Source: Sulfitobacter sp043557345 (GTDB lineage Bacteria; Pseudomonadota; Alphaproteobacteria; Rhodobacterales; Rhodobacteraceae). Taken from it: a stretch of 64,000 nucleotides of DNA. Both the position numbers and the translations under genes were made by a program. A model generated the notes under the pieces. It made no database searches. It had not been told where the DNA came from and was given only the letters and a program-made list of their open reading frames with translations. Each line of letters begins with the position of its first letter. Position 1 is the stretch's first letter. Shown piece after piece: positions 17,906 to 25,972 of the stretch. Location of the stretch: positions 177,295-241,294 of the forward strand of contig NZ_JBIFFV010000006.1 in assembly GCF_043557345.1 (NCBI RefSeq), written 5' to 3'.

Positions 17906-18540
17906 TTAGCCCCCGACCAACGTACCGCAGTTCGGATGCAGCACCTGCCCGCTCATATATGACGAGTCCTCGCAAGCGAGGAACAGCAGCGACGGGGCCA
18001 CCTCATTCGGCTGCCCGGGGCGGCCAAGCGGGGCGTTCTGCCCGAAGCCCTCAACCTTGTCCGCCGAGAAGGAGGCCGGGATCAGTGGCGTCCAGATCGG
18101 CCCCGGGGCCACGCCATTGACCAGAATCCCCTTGGGCGCCAGCTTGCTTGCCACCGCGCGCAGGAAGGACAGGATCGCCCCTTTGGTCGAGGCATAGTCG
18201 ATGAGAAGATCCTGCCCTTTGTAGGCGGTGATCAACGTCACACAGATGATCTGCGCGCCCTTTTTCAGATGCGGCGGCGTCGCCTGCGTCATCAAGATCA
18301 TGCCGATGATCTTGATGCGGAACGTGCGTTTGATCTGCGCTTCTTCGATGTCTTCGAGGCTTTCCTGCGCGTGTTGTTCGCCCGCATCGTTGAAGAGGAT
18401 GTCGATCTTGCCAAAGCTTGCCATCGTGCGGCTTACGGCATCTTTGCAAAAGGCTTTCTCACCGACATCGCCCTCCAGCAACAGCGTTTCAATGCGCCCG
18501 ATTGCGGCTTGCCTGAACAGCCTGTTCGCGGGGCGGCCAA
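17906..18540 (-). pseudogene. Short-chain dehydrogenase/reductase, 5'-truncated
   Basis: The readable frame begins at about GRIETLLLEGDVGEKAFC and contains the SDR NAG-like motif (LFNDAGEQ), the active-site YASTKGA (Tyr-x3-Lys), GILVNGVAPGPIWTPL and the typical C-terminus YMSGQVLHPNCGTLVGG. The entire N-terminal Rossmann start with the glycine-rich NAD(P) loop is missing; upstream the frame runs into the out-of-phase cytochrome gene. It is therefore a 3' remnant, probably left when the copper-island gene set was joined here. NAG has become NDAG and a catalytic Ser is not obvious (VTLITAYKG), so loss of function is likely. Confidence 0.75.
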
Positions 18541-18914
18541 GTTGATCGGATGTAGGCGAGGATGTCCCAGATATCCTCGTCCGACAGAACCTCTTTGAAG
18601 GCGGGCATGCCGCTGGCAGAATCATTGATGCCGCGCGCGGCCAAAGCGGCCTGGCCTCCGAATTTGGTATATTCGAACAGCAGCGCGTTGTCGTGGTGCC
18701 AGGTGTGGCCGGTGGCGTCATGGGGCGGCGCGGGCAGGATGCCGTCCTCGTCCGGTGTGCGCCACTCGGGTTGGCCTTCCAGATCGGCCCCATGACAGGC
18801 CGCGCAGGTCTCGGCATAGAGCCCGCGACCGGCTTCGATATCGCGGACTTCAAGTTCGTGCTCCGCCTGTGCGGCGGTCGCCCAAAGGCAGACTAGAAAC
18901 AGATAGCGCATCAC
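18489..18914 (-). CDS. Secreted c-type cytochrome
   Basis: Small monohaem cytochrome c of 141 residues. A Sec signal (MMRYLFLVCLWATAAQA) is followed by the haem-binding CAACH in AETCAACHGADLEG (near 35-39). The distal Met is probably in SASGMPAFKEVLSDEDIWDILAYIRSTWP, a common ending in this family. The start overlaps the stop of the multicopper oxidase gene as ATGA. It may carry electrons for the oxidase in the periplasm (inference). Its last codons abut the SDR remnant; the tail after STWPPREQ may have been altered at that junction. Confidence 0.85.
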   Translation of the reverse strand: MMRYLFLVCLWATAAQAEHELEVRDIEAGRGLYAETCAACHGADLEGQPEWRTPDEDGILPAPPHDATGHTWHHDNALLFEYTKFGGQAALAARGINDSASGMPAFKEVLSDEDIWDILAYIRSTWPPREQAVQASRNRAH

Positions 18915-20209
18915 GTGACCTCAACCCAAGTGCGCATCCCTCCGATGGCATGGCTCAACATGTGGCAATGGATCAGCCAGCGGCCGGGATTGTCGAACAC
19001 GCAAAGCACATCGCGGCTTTCGCGGGCTGCGACCAATGTCGTATCGCGCAGGTCGCCAAGGCTGCCATCGGCGGCGACTTCGTAAAAATGGTGGCCATGC
19101 AGATGGATGCCATGCGGGAAAGCGGTGTCATTGGCTAGCGTGATCCGCACGGTCTCCCCGCGCTCTATGGTGGCGAAAGGGTCCGGCGGCAGGTCCGAGA
19201 CATCGTTGAAGGACCAGATATTCGCGCCGCCGTGATGCCCGCCCATCGCGCCGCCCATCATGGTGAGGGTGAGATGCTGCGCGGGGCTGCCTGGCGCGGG
19301 GAGGTTCGGGGCCGTGAGCTTGGGCAGAGGTCCGGGTTTGCGCTCGCTATTCTCACCAGAAACGCGCAGTTCGGCGAGCCTGTAGCCTCCCTGCCCGGTC
19401 TGCATTTCAAAGCCAACCGGGCCCGTGATATCGACGATCAGATCGGCCCGCTGGGCCGGGGCCAGCACTAGGTCGGACAGGTCGCGCGGCTGGCTCAGCG
19501 CCATACCGTCCAAGGCCACCACCGACCCCGAGACCCCGGACAGCATCAGGGGAAAGATCCGGTTGGTCGCCGCATTGATCAGGCGCAGGCGCACACGGTC
19601 GGCCTGCCGGACCTCATCCCGCGACAGGAAGGCGCGGGCGAAGTTCCCCATATAGCCCGCATGCGCGACGCTATGCATATCCGTGAACTCATCGACAAGG
19701 CTGCCGTCTTGATTAAGGATCCAGTCCGACAGGATCACGGTCACATCGTGATCCACATCGACCGGCATGTCGTCTTCGACGATCAACGGCCCCATGAGGC
19801 CCCGCGCGACCTGCTCTTGCGAGATGTAGTGCGAATGATACCAATAGGTTCCCGCATCGGGTGGCACGAAACTGTAGGTCTTGCTGTCGCCGGGGTTGAT
19901 CAAGTCTTGGGTCAAGACCGGCACGCCGTCCATTCGGTTCTCTAGCCGAATGCCATGCCAGTGAACCGCTGTGCCCTCTTGCAACGCATTCTCGACCTTG
20001 ATCGAAGCCTGCGCGCCGCGTTTGAGCCGAAGCTCGGGGCCGGGCGTCGAGCCGTTGAAGCCGAGCATCGCGGTGGTGCCTTCGCCCTCAGGCAGGATCT
20101 GTTGGGTCACGCTCTGAGCCTTGAGCGTCAAAGGCGGCGCGCTTGCAAAGCTTGGGCGCGGCAGGACCATCGCGGCTGAAGCGCTGGCGAGGAAGTGTCT
20201 TCTGTTCAT
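18911..20209 (-). CDS. Multicopper oxidase with Tat signal
   Basis: Periplasmic multicopper oxidase of 432 residues. A twin-arginine leader (MNRRHFLASASAAMVLPRP) is followed by three cupredoxin domains. Copper motifs: HWHGI (83-87) and WYHSH (123-127) in domain 1; HGIHLHGHHF and HCHMLSHAIGGM in domain 3, giving the type 1 Cys with flanking His and a likely axial Met. Length and motifs fit the CueO/PcoA-like family that oxidises Cu(I). It is transcribed with the cytochrome downstream. It is clearly distinct from the second oxidase at 22253-23611. Confidence 0.9.
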   Translation of the reverse strand: MNRRHFLASASAAMVLPRPSFASAPPLTLKAQSVTQQILPEGEGTTAMLGFNGSTPGPELRLKRGAQASIKVENALQEGTAVHWHGIRLENRMDGVPVLTQDLINPGDSKTYSFVPPDAGTYWYHSHYISQEQVARGLMGPLIVEDDMPVDVDHDVTVILSDWILNQDGSLVDEFTDMHSVAHAGYMGNFARAFLSRDEVRQADRVRLRLINAATNRIFPLMLSGVSGSVVALDGMALSQPRDLSDLVLAPAQRADLIVDITGPVGFEMQTGQGGYRLAELRVSGENSERKPGPLPKLTAPNLPAPGSPAQHLTLTMMGGAMGGHHGGANIWSFNDVSDLPPDPFATIERGETVRITLANDTAFPHGIHLHGHHFYEVAADGSLGDLRDTTLVAARESRDVLCVFDNPGRWLIHCHMLSHAIGGMRTWVEVT

Positions 20210-20371
20210 GTCATGCCTTATCGGGATGGTTGAGATTCATGCTGCTGTCGATGCGCGGGCCGCCGGGGTTCAGACAAAGGTACTGGCTGCGCAAGCCGTT
20301 TCCAACTCGGGTGCGAGGTGAACCGCCGATGCGCGCAATCTGGCTCAGGGGACTGTGCCGAACCATTCGGG

Positions 20372-20821
20372 TCATCCCCTCTCTGACAAGGGGGCACGGC
20401 CCCCCATGACCTGCAAAAGGAAGCTTCCCGAGGCGGTGATCATAAGAAACCCGTGAAAGGCTTCGATGCCGGTAAGAAAACGCAAATGCCCTGCGGGGCT
20501 CAGGTCTCCGCGCCCCAGCGTGGTGAAGTTGACCAGCGAGAAATAGAAATAGTCCATCAGGGTGATCGGCTTGTCCCCCGGGCCGGACGCGTTCAGCACG
20601 CCGATCTGCAACCCCTGCACGGCCCAGAGAAAGAAGAGCGTATAGACGAAAGCCTCGATCACATGCGCGATCGTGATCGCCCCCACCGCGAGGCCCAGAT
20701 TCTGGCCATGCGCATCCGCAGGGCGCCGGGCGATCGTGTCGGAGACCCCTTTGAGGACGAAATAATGAATCGCCGTGCAGATTGTAACGACCAGAGCTGA
20801 CAAAAGCATTGCTTGGATCAT
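20372..20821 (-). CDS. Two-transmembrane ion-channel domain protein
   Basis: Membrane protein of 149 residues of the Ion_trans_2 (KcsA-like pore) type: an N-terminal helix (QAMLLSALVVTICTAIHYFVL), a helix at about 47-70, a pore region FYFSLVNFTTLGRGDLSP and a final helix (GIEAFHGFLMITASGSFLL). The selectivity filter reads TLGRGD, where K+ channels have T-x-G-Y/F-G-D, so the aromatic residue is replaced by Arg. This would change or abolish K+ selectivity. It lies 31 bases downstream of the LuxR-type regulator. The copper context suggests a link to metal stress, but this is inference. Confidence 0.72.
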   Translation of the reverse strand: MIQAMLLSALVVTICTAIHYFVLKGVSDTIARRPADAHGQNLGLAVGAITIAHVIEAFVYTLFFLWAVQGLQIGVLNASGPGDKPITLMDYFYFSLVNFTTLGRGDLSPAGHLRFLTGIEAFHGFLMITASGSFLLQVMGGRAPLSERG

Positions 20822-20851
20822 GAGGCGGGCACCTTCCTTCGTAGGGTCGTG

Positions 20852-21403
20852 TCATGCTGCGGCGGCAATCTTAGCGCCCTTCGTCGGTGCAGGCCGCTGC
20901 GGGCCCTCGGGGAGCAGGACGTCATCCATCAAGTCCTCGATGAAGGTGCTCAGCAGCTGCGTGCGCCCCGTGACCGCGGCCTTGCGGTAGATCGCGTTGG
21001 TCTGCGCCTTGATCGTTCCCTCGGAGGTGCCGCGCAATTCCGCGATGTCGCGGGTGCTGAGCCCTTTGACCAGAAAGACAGCGACATCCCGCTCTGCCGG
21101 GGTCAGCCGCCAATCGGCGAAATGCTGAGACATCACGATTGAGAACTCCGAGGTGCACCGACGCATCTTCTCTTCGGCAAGCCGCGCCCGTTGCAAACTG
21201 GTGCGAAGCGCGACCCAGCCAAGAGCCACGCCGAGGTTCAGGCCGATGGCCAAGACGGTTTGCTGGTACTCATGGCTCTGCCAGATCAGGAAATCAGGCT
21301 CCATGCCGATGGCGTCCAGCAAGAAGCAGGTGGTAAAGAAGATCGCCACGACGGCCTGTAGCGCCGCGATGGCCCAAAGGGCGATGGTTCCACGCGTTTT
21401 CAT
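20852..21403 (-). CDS. Membrane-anchored LuxR-type HTH regulator
   Basis: 183 residues. Two hydrophobic segments (IALWAIAALQAVVAIFFTTCFLLDA, about 7-31; QTVLAIGLNLGVALGWVAL, about 48-66) precede a short linker and a GerE/LuxR helix-turn-helix: LTPAERDVAVFLVKGLSTRD, then GTSEGTIKAQTNAIYRKA. There is no receiver or autoinducer domain, so the membrane part may be the sensor. It lies between the cupredoxin operon and the ion-channel gene on the same strand. Targets are unknown. Confidence 0.8.
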   Translation of the reverse strand: MKTRGTIALWAIAALQAVVAIFFTTCFLLDAIGMEPDFLIWQSHEYQQTVLAIGLNLGVALGWVALRTSLQRARLAEEKMRRCTSEFSIVMSQHFADWRLTPAERDVAVFLVKGLSTRDIAELRGTSEGTIKAQTNAIYRKAAVTGRTQLLSTFIEDLMDDVLLPEGPQRPAPTKGAKIAAAA

Positions 21404-21434
21404 AGCTCGATACGCCTTGTTGTTGTGGTGGAAT

Positions 21435-21465
21435 GCAGGGCCGACCTCAGTGACCGGCCCTGCAA
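21435..21465 (-). terminator. Candidate terminator after the cupredoxin gene
   Basis: TGCAGGGCC at 21435-21443 pairs perfectly with GGCCCTGCA at 21457-21465. It lies between the cupredoxin-CusF stop and the LuxR-type gene start, and probably ends the copper operon. No clear U-tract follows on the minus strand. Confidence 0.4.
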
Positions 21466-21472
21466 GACGCGC

Positions 21473-22207
21473 TTACTTCATCGCTGTGACGGTCAGCTTG
21501 CCTTTGACACGGTCGGCCACGAATTCGATGTTCTGGCCTTCCTTCATCCTGGCGATCAGCGCCTCATCGGCTTTGAACACCATGGTCATCGACGGCATAT
21601 CGAGGTTTTCCAGCGGGCCGTGGATGATGGTGACCTTCTTGCCCTTACTGTCGATCTTTTTGACCTTGCCGGTGGAATAGACCAGCGGCGCCTCGGCGGC
21701 CGCATCGGACTGCGCCACGGTCAGCGGGCCATGCATGCCGGATTCGTAATGGCCGGGGATCAGGCAGGCGAACTCAAACGCGCCTTCGTTGGCGAAGGTC
21801 CAGATCACCTCCCCCTCCATGCCGGGATCGAGGCGCACGGAATTTGGATCGTCATGCTCCATGTCCATCTTGGCCATGGCTTCCTTGTGCTTGGCGTTGC
21901 CCTCCATGGTGTCGATGACGAACTCATGCTCGATCTCGCCCTTGTTGGTGACGGCAAAGCGGATGGTTTCGCCCTTCTGGATGTCGAATTTGGCCGGCTC
22001 AAAGATCATTTCGCCGTCGTCGGTCTCGCGCATGGTCACTTCGATGGTGCGGTCGACGGCCTCGGCTTTGCCGGGCATGCCGATGGCCATTTCTTCATGC
22101 ATCTCGCCATGGCCGTCATCGCCGTGGCCGCCGCCGTGGGTGCCTGCGGCAAAGGCGGGGGCGCTGATCAGAAGGCTAAGGGCGGTCGAAAGAAGAAGTT
22201 TGTTCAT
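21473..22207 (-). CDS. Periplasmic cupredoxin-CusF fusion protein
   Basis: 244 residues with a Sec signal (KLLLSTALSLLISAPAFA) and a His-rich linker (GTHGGGHGDDGHGEMHEEM). The first domain is a cupredoxin, with His in EIEHEFVID and a type 1 loop FACLIPGHYESGMHG (Cys, His, Met). The C-terminal domain from about 170 (YSTGKVKKIDSKGKKVTIIH, DMPSMTMVF) is CusF-like, with the Cu(I)-binding Met pair. It would bind copper in the periplasm, possibly passing it between the multicopper oxidase and a TolC-type efflux path. It follows the oxidase gene in the same operon. Confidence 0.85.
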   Translation of the reverse strand: MNKLLLSTALSLLISAPAFAAGTHGGGHGDDGHGEMHEEMAIGMPGKAEAVDRTIEVTMRETDDGEMIFEPAKFDIQKGETIRFAVTNKGEIEHEFVIDTMEGNAKHKEAMAKMDMEHDDPNSVRLDPGMEGEVIWTFANEGAFEFACLIPGHYESGMHGPLTVAQSDAAAEAPLVYSTGKVKKIDSKGKKVTIIHGPLENLDMPSMTMVFKADEALIARMKEGQNIEFVADRVKGKLTVTAMK

Positions 22208-22252
22208 GGTGTTTCCTGTATCCTTTGGTTGTCGTTGCGGTCCGAGGGCCGC

Positions 22253-23611
22253 TTAGCCCTTGGAGGTTGGTTTCGGCGTGATCTGGGTTTTCGCACTGTG
22301 GTTCTGCGCAAAGTCAGGCAGTTCGCCCGTCCATTCATACGCCTCGGTGCCCGGCGGGTTTTCATACCAGCCGGGATCTTCGTAATCGTCCGCGTCGATG
22401 CCTTCGCGCACCTTCACGACCGAGAACATGCCGCCCATTTCCAGCGGGCCATGCGGCCCCCAACCGGCCATCATCGGCACGGTATTGTCGGGCAGTGGCA
22501 TCGACATTTCGCCCATATCCGCCATGCCCGCCGTGCCCATGGGCATGAACTCGGGCTGCACGCGGCGGACCTGACGTGTCATCTGGGTGCTGTTGGTGCC
22601 GATCAGCGTCGGCACATCGTGTCCCATCGCGTTCATCGTGTGGTGCGACTTGTGGCAGTGGATCGCCCAGTCGCCCAGATGCTCGGCCACGAACTCATAG
22701 GCGCGCATGGCCCCCACGGGGATGTCGATGGAGACCTCAGGCCATTGCGCCGATTCCGGCACCCAGCCGCCATCGGTGCAGGTGACCTTGAAGTCATAGC
22801 CGTGCATGTGGATCGGGTGGTTGGTCATCGTCAGGTTGCCGACCCGCACCCGCACCCTGTCGCCACGGTTGACGACCAGAGGGTCGATGTCCGGGAAGAT
22901 CCGGCTGTTCCAGGTCCACAGGTTGAAATCCGTCATCGTCATGATTTTCGGGATGTAGCTGCCCGGGTCGATGTCGAAGGCATTAAGCATGATCAGGAAG
23001 TCCCGATCCACGCGCATGAAATCCGGATCCTTGGGGTGGACCACGAACATGCCCATCATGCCCATGGCCATCTGCACCATCTCATCTCCGTGGGGGTGAT
23101 ACATGAAGGTGCCCGATTTGGTCAGGTCGAACTCATAGACAAAGGTCTTGCCCGGCGGGATGCCGGGATGGCTGAGCCCGCCAACGCCGTCCATCCCCGA
23201 GGGCAGGATCAGCCCGTGCCAATGGATCGTCGTATGTTCGGGCAAGCGGTTGGTGACATAGATGCGCACCCGGTCGCCCTCGACCGCCTCGATGGTCGGG
23301 CCGGTCGATTGACCGTTGTAGCCCCAGAGCCGCGCGACCATCCCATCAGCCAGCTCCCGCTCGACCGGTTCGGCGACGAGGTGGAATTCCTTCACCCCGT
23401 TGTTCATCCGGTGCGGCAGGGTCCAGCCGTTGAGCGTGACAACGGGGTTGTAATCCGGCCCCGAGGTGGGGCGGGTCGGGGCTTGGGTCGCCGCGCTGTC
23501 CATGACGGCGGCTTCGGGCAGCCCCATGTTGAGGGTCTGACCCCAAGCCTTGGAGGAGACGAGCGTCGCCCCAGCGGCACCCGCGCCCAGCAGTTGACGT
23601 CTGTTGATCAT
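22253..23611 (-). CDS. Multicopper oxidase (CopA-like), Tat-exported
   Basis: About 452 residues. The start at 23611 is preceded by AAGGAAG; an upstream in-frame codon at 23632 would lie inside the previous gene. The leader is MINRRQLLGAGAAGATLVSS, twin-arginine type. Copper motifs: IHWHGLILPSGMDG, FMYHPHGDEM, HPIHMHGYDF and IHCHKSHHTMNAMGHDV. A Met-rich segment (MVQMAMGMMGMF, plus MPMGTAGMADMGEMSMPL) suggests extra Cu(I) binding. It sits between the TolC-like and cupredoxin-CusF genes; together they form a copper detoxification set. Confidence 0.9.
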   Translation of the reverse strand: MINRRQLLGAGAAGATLVSSKAWGQTLNMGLPEAAVMDSAATQAPTRPTSGPDYNPVVTLNGWTLPHRMNNGVKEFHLVAEPVERELADGMVARLWGYNGQSTGPTIEAVEGDRVRIYVTNRLPEHTTIHWHGLILPSGMDGVGGLSHPGIPPGKTFVYEFDLTKSGTFMYHPHGDEMVQMAMGMMGMFVVHPKDPDFMRVDRDFLIMLNAFDIDPGSYIPKIMTMTDFNLWTWNSRIFPDIDPLVVNRGDRVRVRVGNLTMTNHPIHMHGYDFKVTCTDGGWVPESAQWPEVSIDIPVGAMRAYEFVAEHLGDWAIHCHKSHHTMNAMGHDVPTLIGTNSTQMTRQVRRVQPEFMPMGTAGMADMGEMSMPLPDNTVPMMAGWGPHGPLEMGGMFSVVKVREGIDADDYEDPGWYENPPGTEAYEWTGELPDFAQNHSAKTQITPKPTSKG

Positions 23612-23628
23612 CTGTTTGCTTCCTTGTC

Positions 23629-25092
23629 TCAATGTCCGGCGCCGCCACCGGCGGCGATCTGTGTCTCTCCGCCCGCGCCCGCGCCGCCACTGCCGCCGCC
23701 GTAGATAGCGGCGGTCAGCCCGGCCGAGGCCAGCCAGAAGTCGCGCTTGGCATTGGCCGCCTCAAGCTGGCTGCCGATCTTTTCACGCGCGTCGTTCAGC
23801 AGGTCGAAGGTGCTGGTGATCATGCCGTTGTTGCTGAGCAGCGCCTCCTCGTCGATGGTGCGGCGCAGCGGCAGCACCACCTCTGCGTAATGCCGGGCGA
23901 TCTGATGGCTCGAGCGATAGGCCGTGGCCGCCGCCCGCGCCTCGGAGCGCACATTCACCGCCCGTTCCGCGAGGACATTGGCGGCTTGAAGATAGCTCAG
24001 CTCGGCCTTGCGCAGCCGTGCCTTGCCACTGTCGAAGACCGGAATGACGAACTCGAACTCGACCTGCGGGGAGGCGCTGGTCTCAATCTCGCCATTCTCC
24101 TCCTCGCGCTCGACTTCCACCCCGGCGATGACTTCAAGATCGGTCAACGTGCGGGTGGCATCGGTCAGACCGTAGGCTTTCGCCGTGGCGGCGAGCCCCA
24201 GCCGTGCGACTTCGAGGTCGACCCGATTGGCCAGCGCCAGCCGCTCGATGCCCCCGTGGCCCTTGACCGTATTCGGCACGCGCGGCAGGGCATCGGGGAC
24301 ATAATATGCCACGTCCTGCCCCCAGAGCCCCATGAGACGGGTCAGTTGCTCTTTGGCCAATTGCGCGTCCAGCCGTGCCTGCGCCAGTTGCCCCGCCATT
24401 TCCGCATTGAACGCCTGTTCGCGGGCCTGCGCGGCTTTGTTGAGCGCGCCGGTCTTGCCCAATTGCTGCGCCAACTCTGCCGAGGCATCGGTGGTGACCG
24501 AGGCCCGCTTCAGGTAGCTGACCGTCTCGAAGGCGGCGACGGCATTGATCCAAGCCTCCCGCGTTTCATTTGCCAGCGCCAGCGTGTCGCTCACCGCCTG
24601 CATCTGGGCGTGCTGGAACTCTGCCTCGGCTACGGCGATGCGCTGTTTGCGGGTGCGGGCATCCAGCAGGTTCACGGCGATCATGCTTTCCAAAGCACGA
24701 TAGAGCCCCACCTCGGGGGCGCCGATGCCCAACAGTCCGATGGACACGACCGGGTTCTCAGGCGTGGACTGTTGCCATGCCTCTGCCGCCGATAGTCCGA
24801 TCTGCGCATAGGACGCCTGAAGCCCTTTGTTGTTCAAAAGCGCCACCTGCACGGCGGTTTCGGCATTGATGGTTTTGCCCTGCACCATGGCGCGCACCTG
24901 TTTGGAGGTGGCGACGGTCTCGGCCTGCGACTGTGCCCATACGGTGCGCTTGCCGATGGCTTTGGAGGTGCGCGCCTCGACGGTGGCAAAGCCAGCATCA
25001 CGGGCCGAGAAGCTCACCGGCAGGTCCGTTGTCGTGCAGGCGCCCAAGATCAGCGGGGTGATGACAACGGCGGTTTTCAATTTCCAGCGCAT
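23629..25092 (-). CDS. TolC-family outer-membrane efflux lipoprotein
   Basis: 487 residues with a lipobox (VVITPLILGAC) and long helical stretches typical of outer-membrane efflux proteins: AVQVALLNNKGLQASYAQIGLSAAE and the repeat half with PVFDSGKARLRKAELSYLQAA. The C-terminus is glycine-rich (YGGGSGGAGAGGET). No RND pump or membrane-fusion protein is in the window, so its inner-membrane partner is elsewhere or absent. It overlaps the small lipoprotein gene by one base and precedes the multicopper oxidase gene. Confidence 0.87.
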   Translation of the reverse strand: MRWKLKTAVVITPLILGACTTTDLPVSFSARDAGFATVEARTSKAIGKRTVWAQSQAETVATSKQVRAMVQGKTINAETAVQVALLNNKGLQASYAQIGLSAAEAWQQSTPENPVVSIGLLGIGAPEVGLYRALESMIAVNLLDARTRKQRIAVAEAEFQHAQMQAVSDTLALANETREAWINAVAAFETVSYLKRASVTTDASAELAQQLGKTGALNKAAQAREQAFNAEMAGQLAQARLDAQLAKEQLTRLMGLWGQDVAYYVPDALPRVPNTVKGHGGIERLALANRVDLEVARLGLAATAKAYGLTDATRTLTDLEVIAGVEVEREEENGEIETSASPQVEFEFVIPVFDSGKARLRKAELSYLQAANVLAERAVNVRSEARAAATAYRSSHQIARHYAEVVLPLRRTIDEEALLSNNGMITSTFDLLNDAREKIGSQLEAANAKRDFWLASAGLTAAIYGGGSGGAGAGGETQIAAGGGAGH

Positions 25093-25370
25093 CAGTGGTT
25101 CATCCCCTGCATCGGGGCCTGCTCGGCATTGAGCCGCCGCCAGTCGAGCGGCTCGACAACGCCGCGGCGACGGTAGCCCGCGAAGGGCTGCTCGGCGGTG
25201 GGCGCAACGCTGCCGCGCGCGCTATTGTCGGCGGCGGTCATGGCGGCGACATTGGGCAGCGGCGTGGGGTGCTGAACATAGGCGGCGGTGACGTCAGGAA
25301 GGGGCGGAAGCGCCGTGGCGCATGCGCCAAGGGTCAGGGACATGGTCCCTGCGATCAGTGGTCGTTTCAT
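25092..25370 (-). CDS. Small lipoprotein of the copper operon
   Basis: 92 residues from the start at 25370: MKRPLIAGTMSLTLGAC is a lipoprotein signal, followed by a Pro/Ala-rich mature part with the motif AGYRRRGVVEPLDWRRLN and the ending QGMNH. I recognise no domain. Its place between the CCGGIC-motif protein and the TolC-like lipoprotein gene, with one-base overlap to the latter, implies a role in the same copper efflux unit. No strong ribosome site is seen for the chosen start. Confidence 0.6.
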   Translation of the reverse strand: MKRPLIAGTMSLTLGACATALPPLPDVTAAYVQHPTPLPNVAAMTAADNSARGSVAPTAEQPFAGYRRRGVVEPLDWRRLNAEQAPMQGMNH

Positions 25371-25451
25371 TGGTATTTGCCTGAGAATGAGGTGATCTAA
25401 CCCGCAGCAGGACACTGCGAATGGGAAGGCCGTGTTCGGGCCGGGATCAAC

Positions 25452-25829
25452 TCAGACCCGCGGCGGGCGCAACTGGCGGGAAGGCTGGCCCGAAACGACG
25501 GACCGGGAAACGCGGGTGAATTCGACGGACCGCAGATCTGACATTCTGGAATCCTGCGAGGGATTGAGCGCGGCCGTAAGGCAGATGCCCCCGCAGCAAG
25601 GTTCGCCGTCGAGCTCCCCAGACAAATCCAAATGCTCGGATTGCGCGGCATCCTGCTGCGCCACAGGCATTGCCGCCCCATGATCGTCAGCGTGATGCAG
25701 CGACTGCGCGCTGTCATGCATGCCGCTTTGGGCATGTACAGAGGAAGGCGGCAGCAGCAACAAACCACAGGCCAAAATCACGCCAAGCAGGGTGCGACAG
25801 AGGTATGATATCTTTGCCAAAGGACGCAT
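25452..25829 (-). CDS. Secreted hypothetical protein with CCGGIC motif, first gene of copper operon
   Basis: 125 residues. A signal peptide (LLGVILACGLLLLPPSSVHA) is followed by a His/Met-containing stretch (GMHDSAQSLHHADDHGAAM) and GEPCCGGICLTAAL. These are plausible copper ligands. I recognise no family. It has no clear ribosome site; a candidate promoter ends within a few bases of the ATG, so the mRNA may be leaderless. It appears to head the operon running to the cupredoxin-CusF gene. Confidence 0.6.
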   Translation of the reverse strand: MRPLAKISYLCRTLLGVILACGLLLLPPSSVHAQSGMHDSAQSLHHADDHGAAMPVAQQDAAQSEHLDLSGELDGEPCCGGICLTAALNPSQDSRMSDLRSVEFTRVSRSVVSGQPSRQLRPPRV

Positions 25830-25834
25830 GAGGC

Positions 25835-25866
25835 ATAGGAGTGTCCCATGTGGCCAAGCCTGTCAA
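25835..25866 (-). promoter_or_regulatory. Candidate MerR/CueR-type promoter of the copper operon
   Basis: On the minus strand TTGACA (25866-25861) and TCCTAT (25840-25835) are separated by 20 bases, the overlong spacing that MerR-family activators such as CueR correct. A perfect 12-base palindrome TCCAGCGCTGGA lies just upstream at 25871-25882. The spacing and copper context suggest metal-dependent activation. No intact MerR gene is in the window. Confidence 0.35.
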
Positions 25867-25927
25867 CGCGTCCAGCGCTGGAAGGATGGCAAGTTTTTAA
25901 GCCTCTCTACCGTGGCAGCAGGGTTTG

Positions 25928-25959
25928 GGGGGGGCACGGCCAACGCGACCTGCCCCCCC
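25928..25959 (-). terminator. Candidate terminator after the DUF305 gene
   Basis: GGGGGGGCA at 25928-25936 pairs with TGCCCCCCC at 25951-25959, 14-base loop. It follows the stop of the DUF305 gene at 25973. No U-tract is evident, so this is tentative. Confidence 0.35.
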
Positions 25960-25972
25960 GCCCTCGAACGCG

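Noticed and set aside
21425..23704. A very long open frame on the plus strand (about 760 codons)
   Set aside because: It is antisense to the cupredoxin-CusF and CopA-like genes, which have signal peptides and copper motifs. Its own translation is low-complexity (Arg/His/Asp-rich) without domains, typical of high-GC antisense frames.
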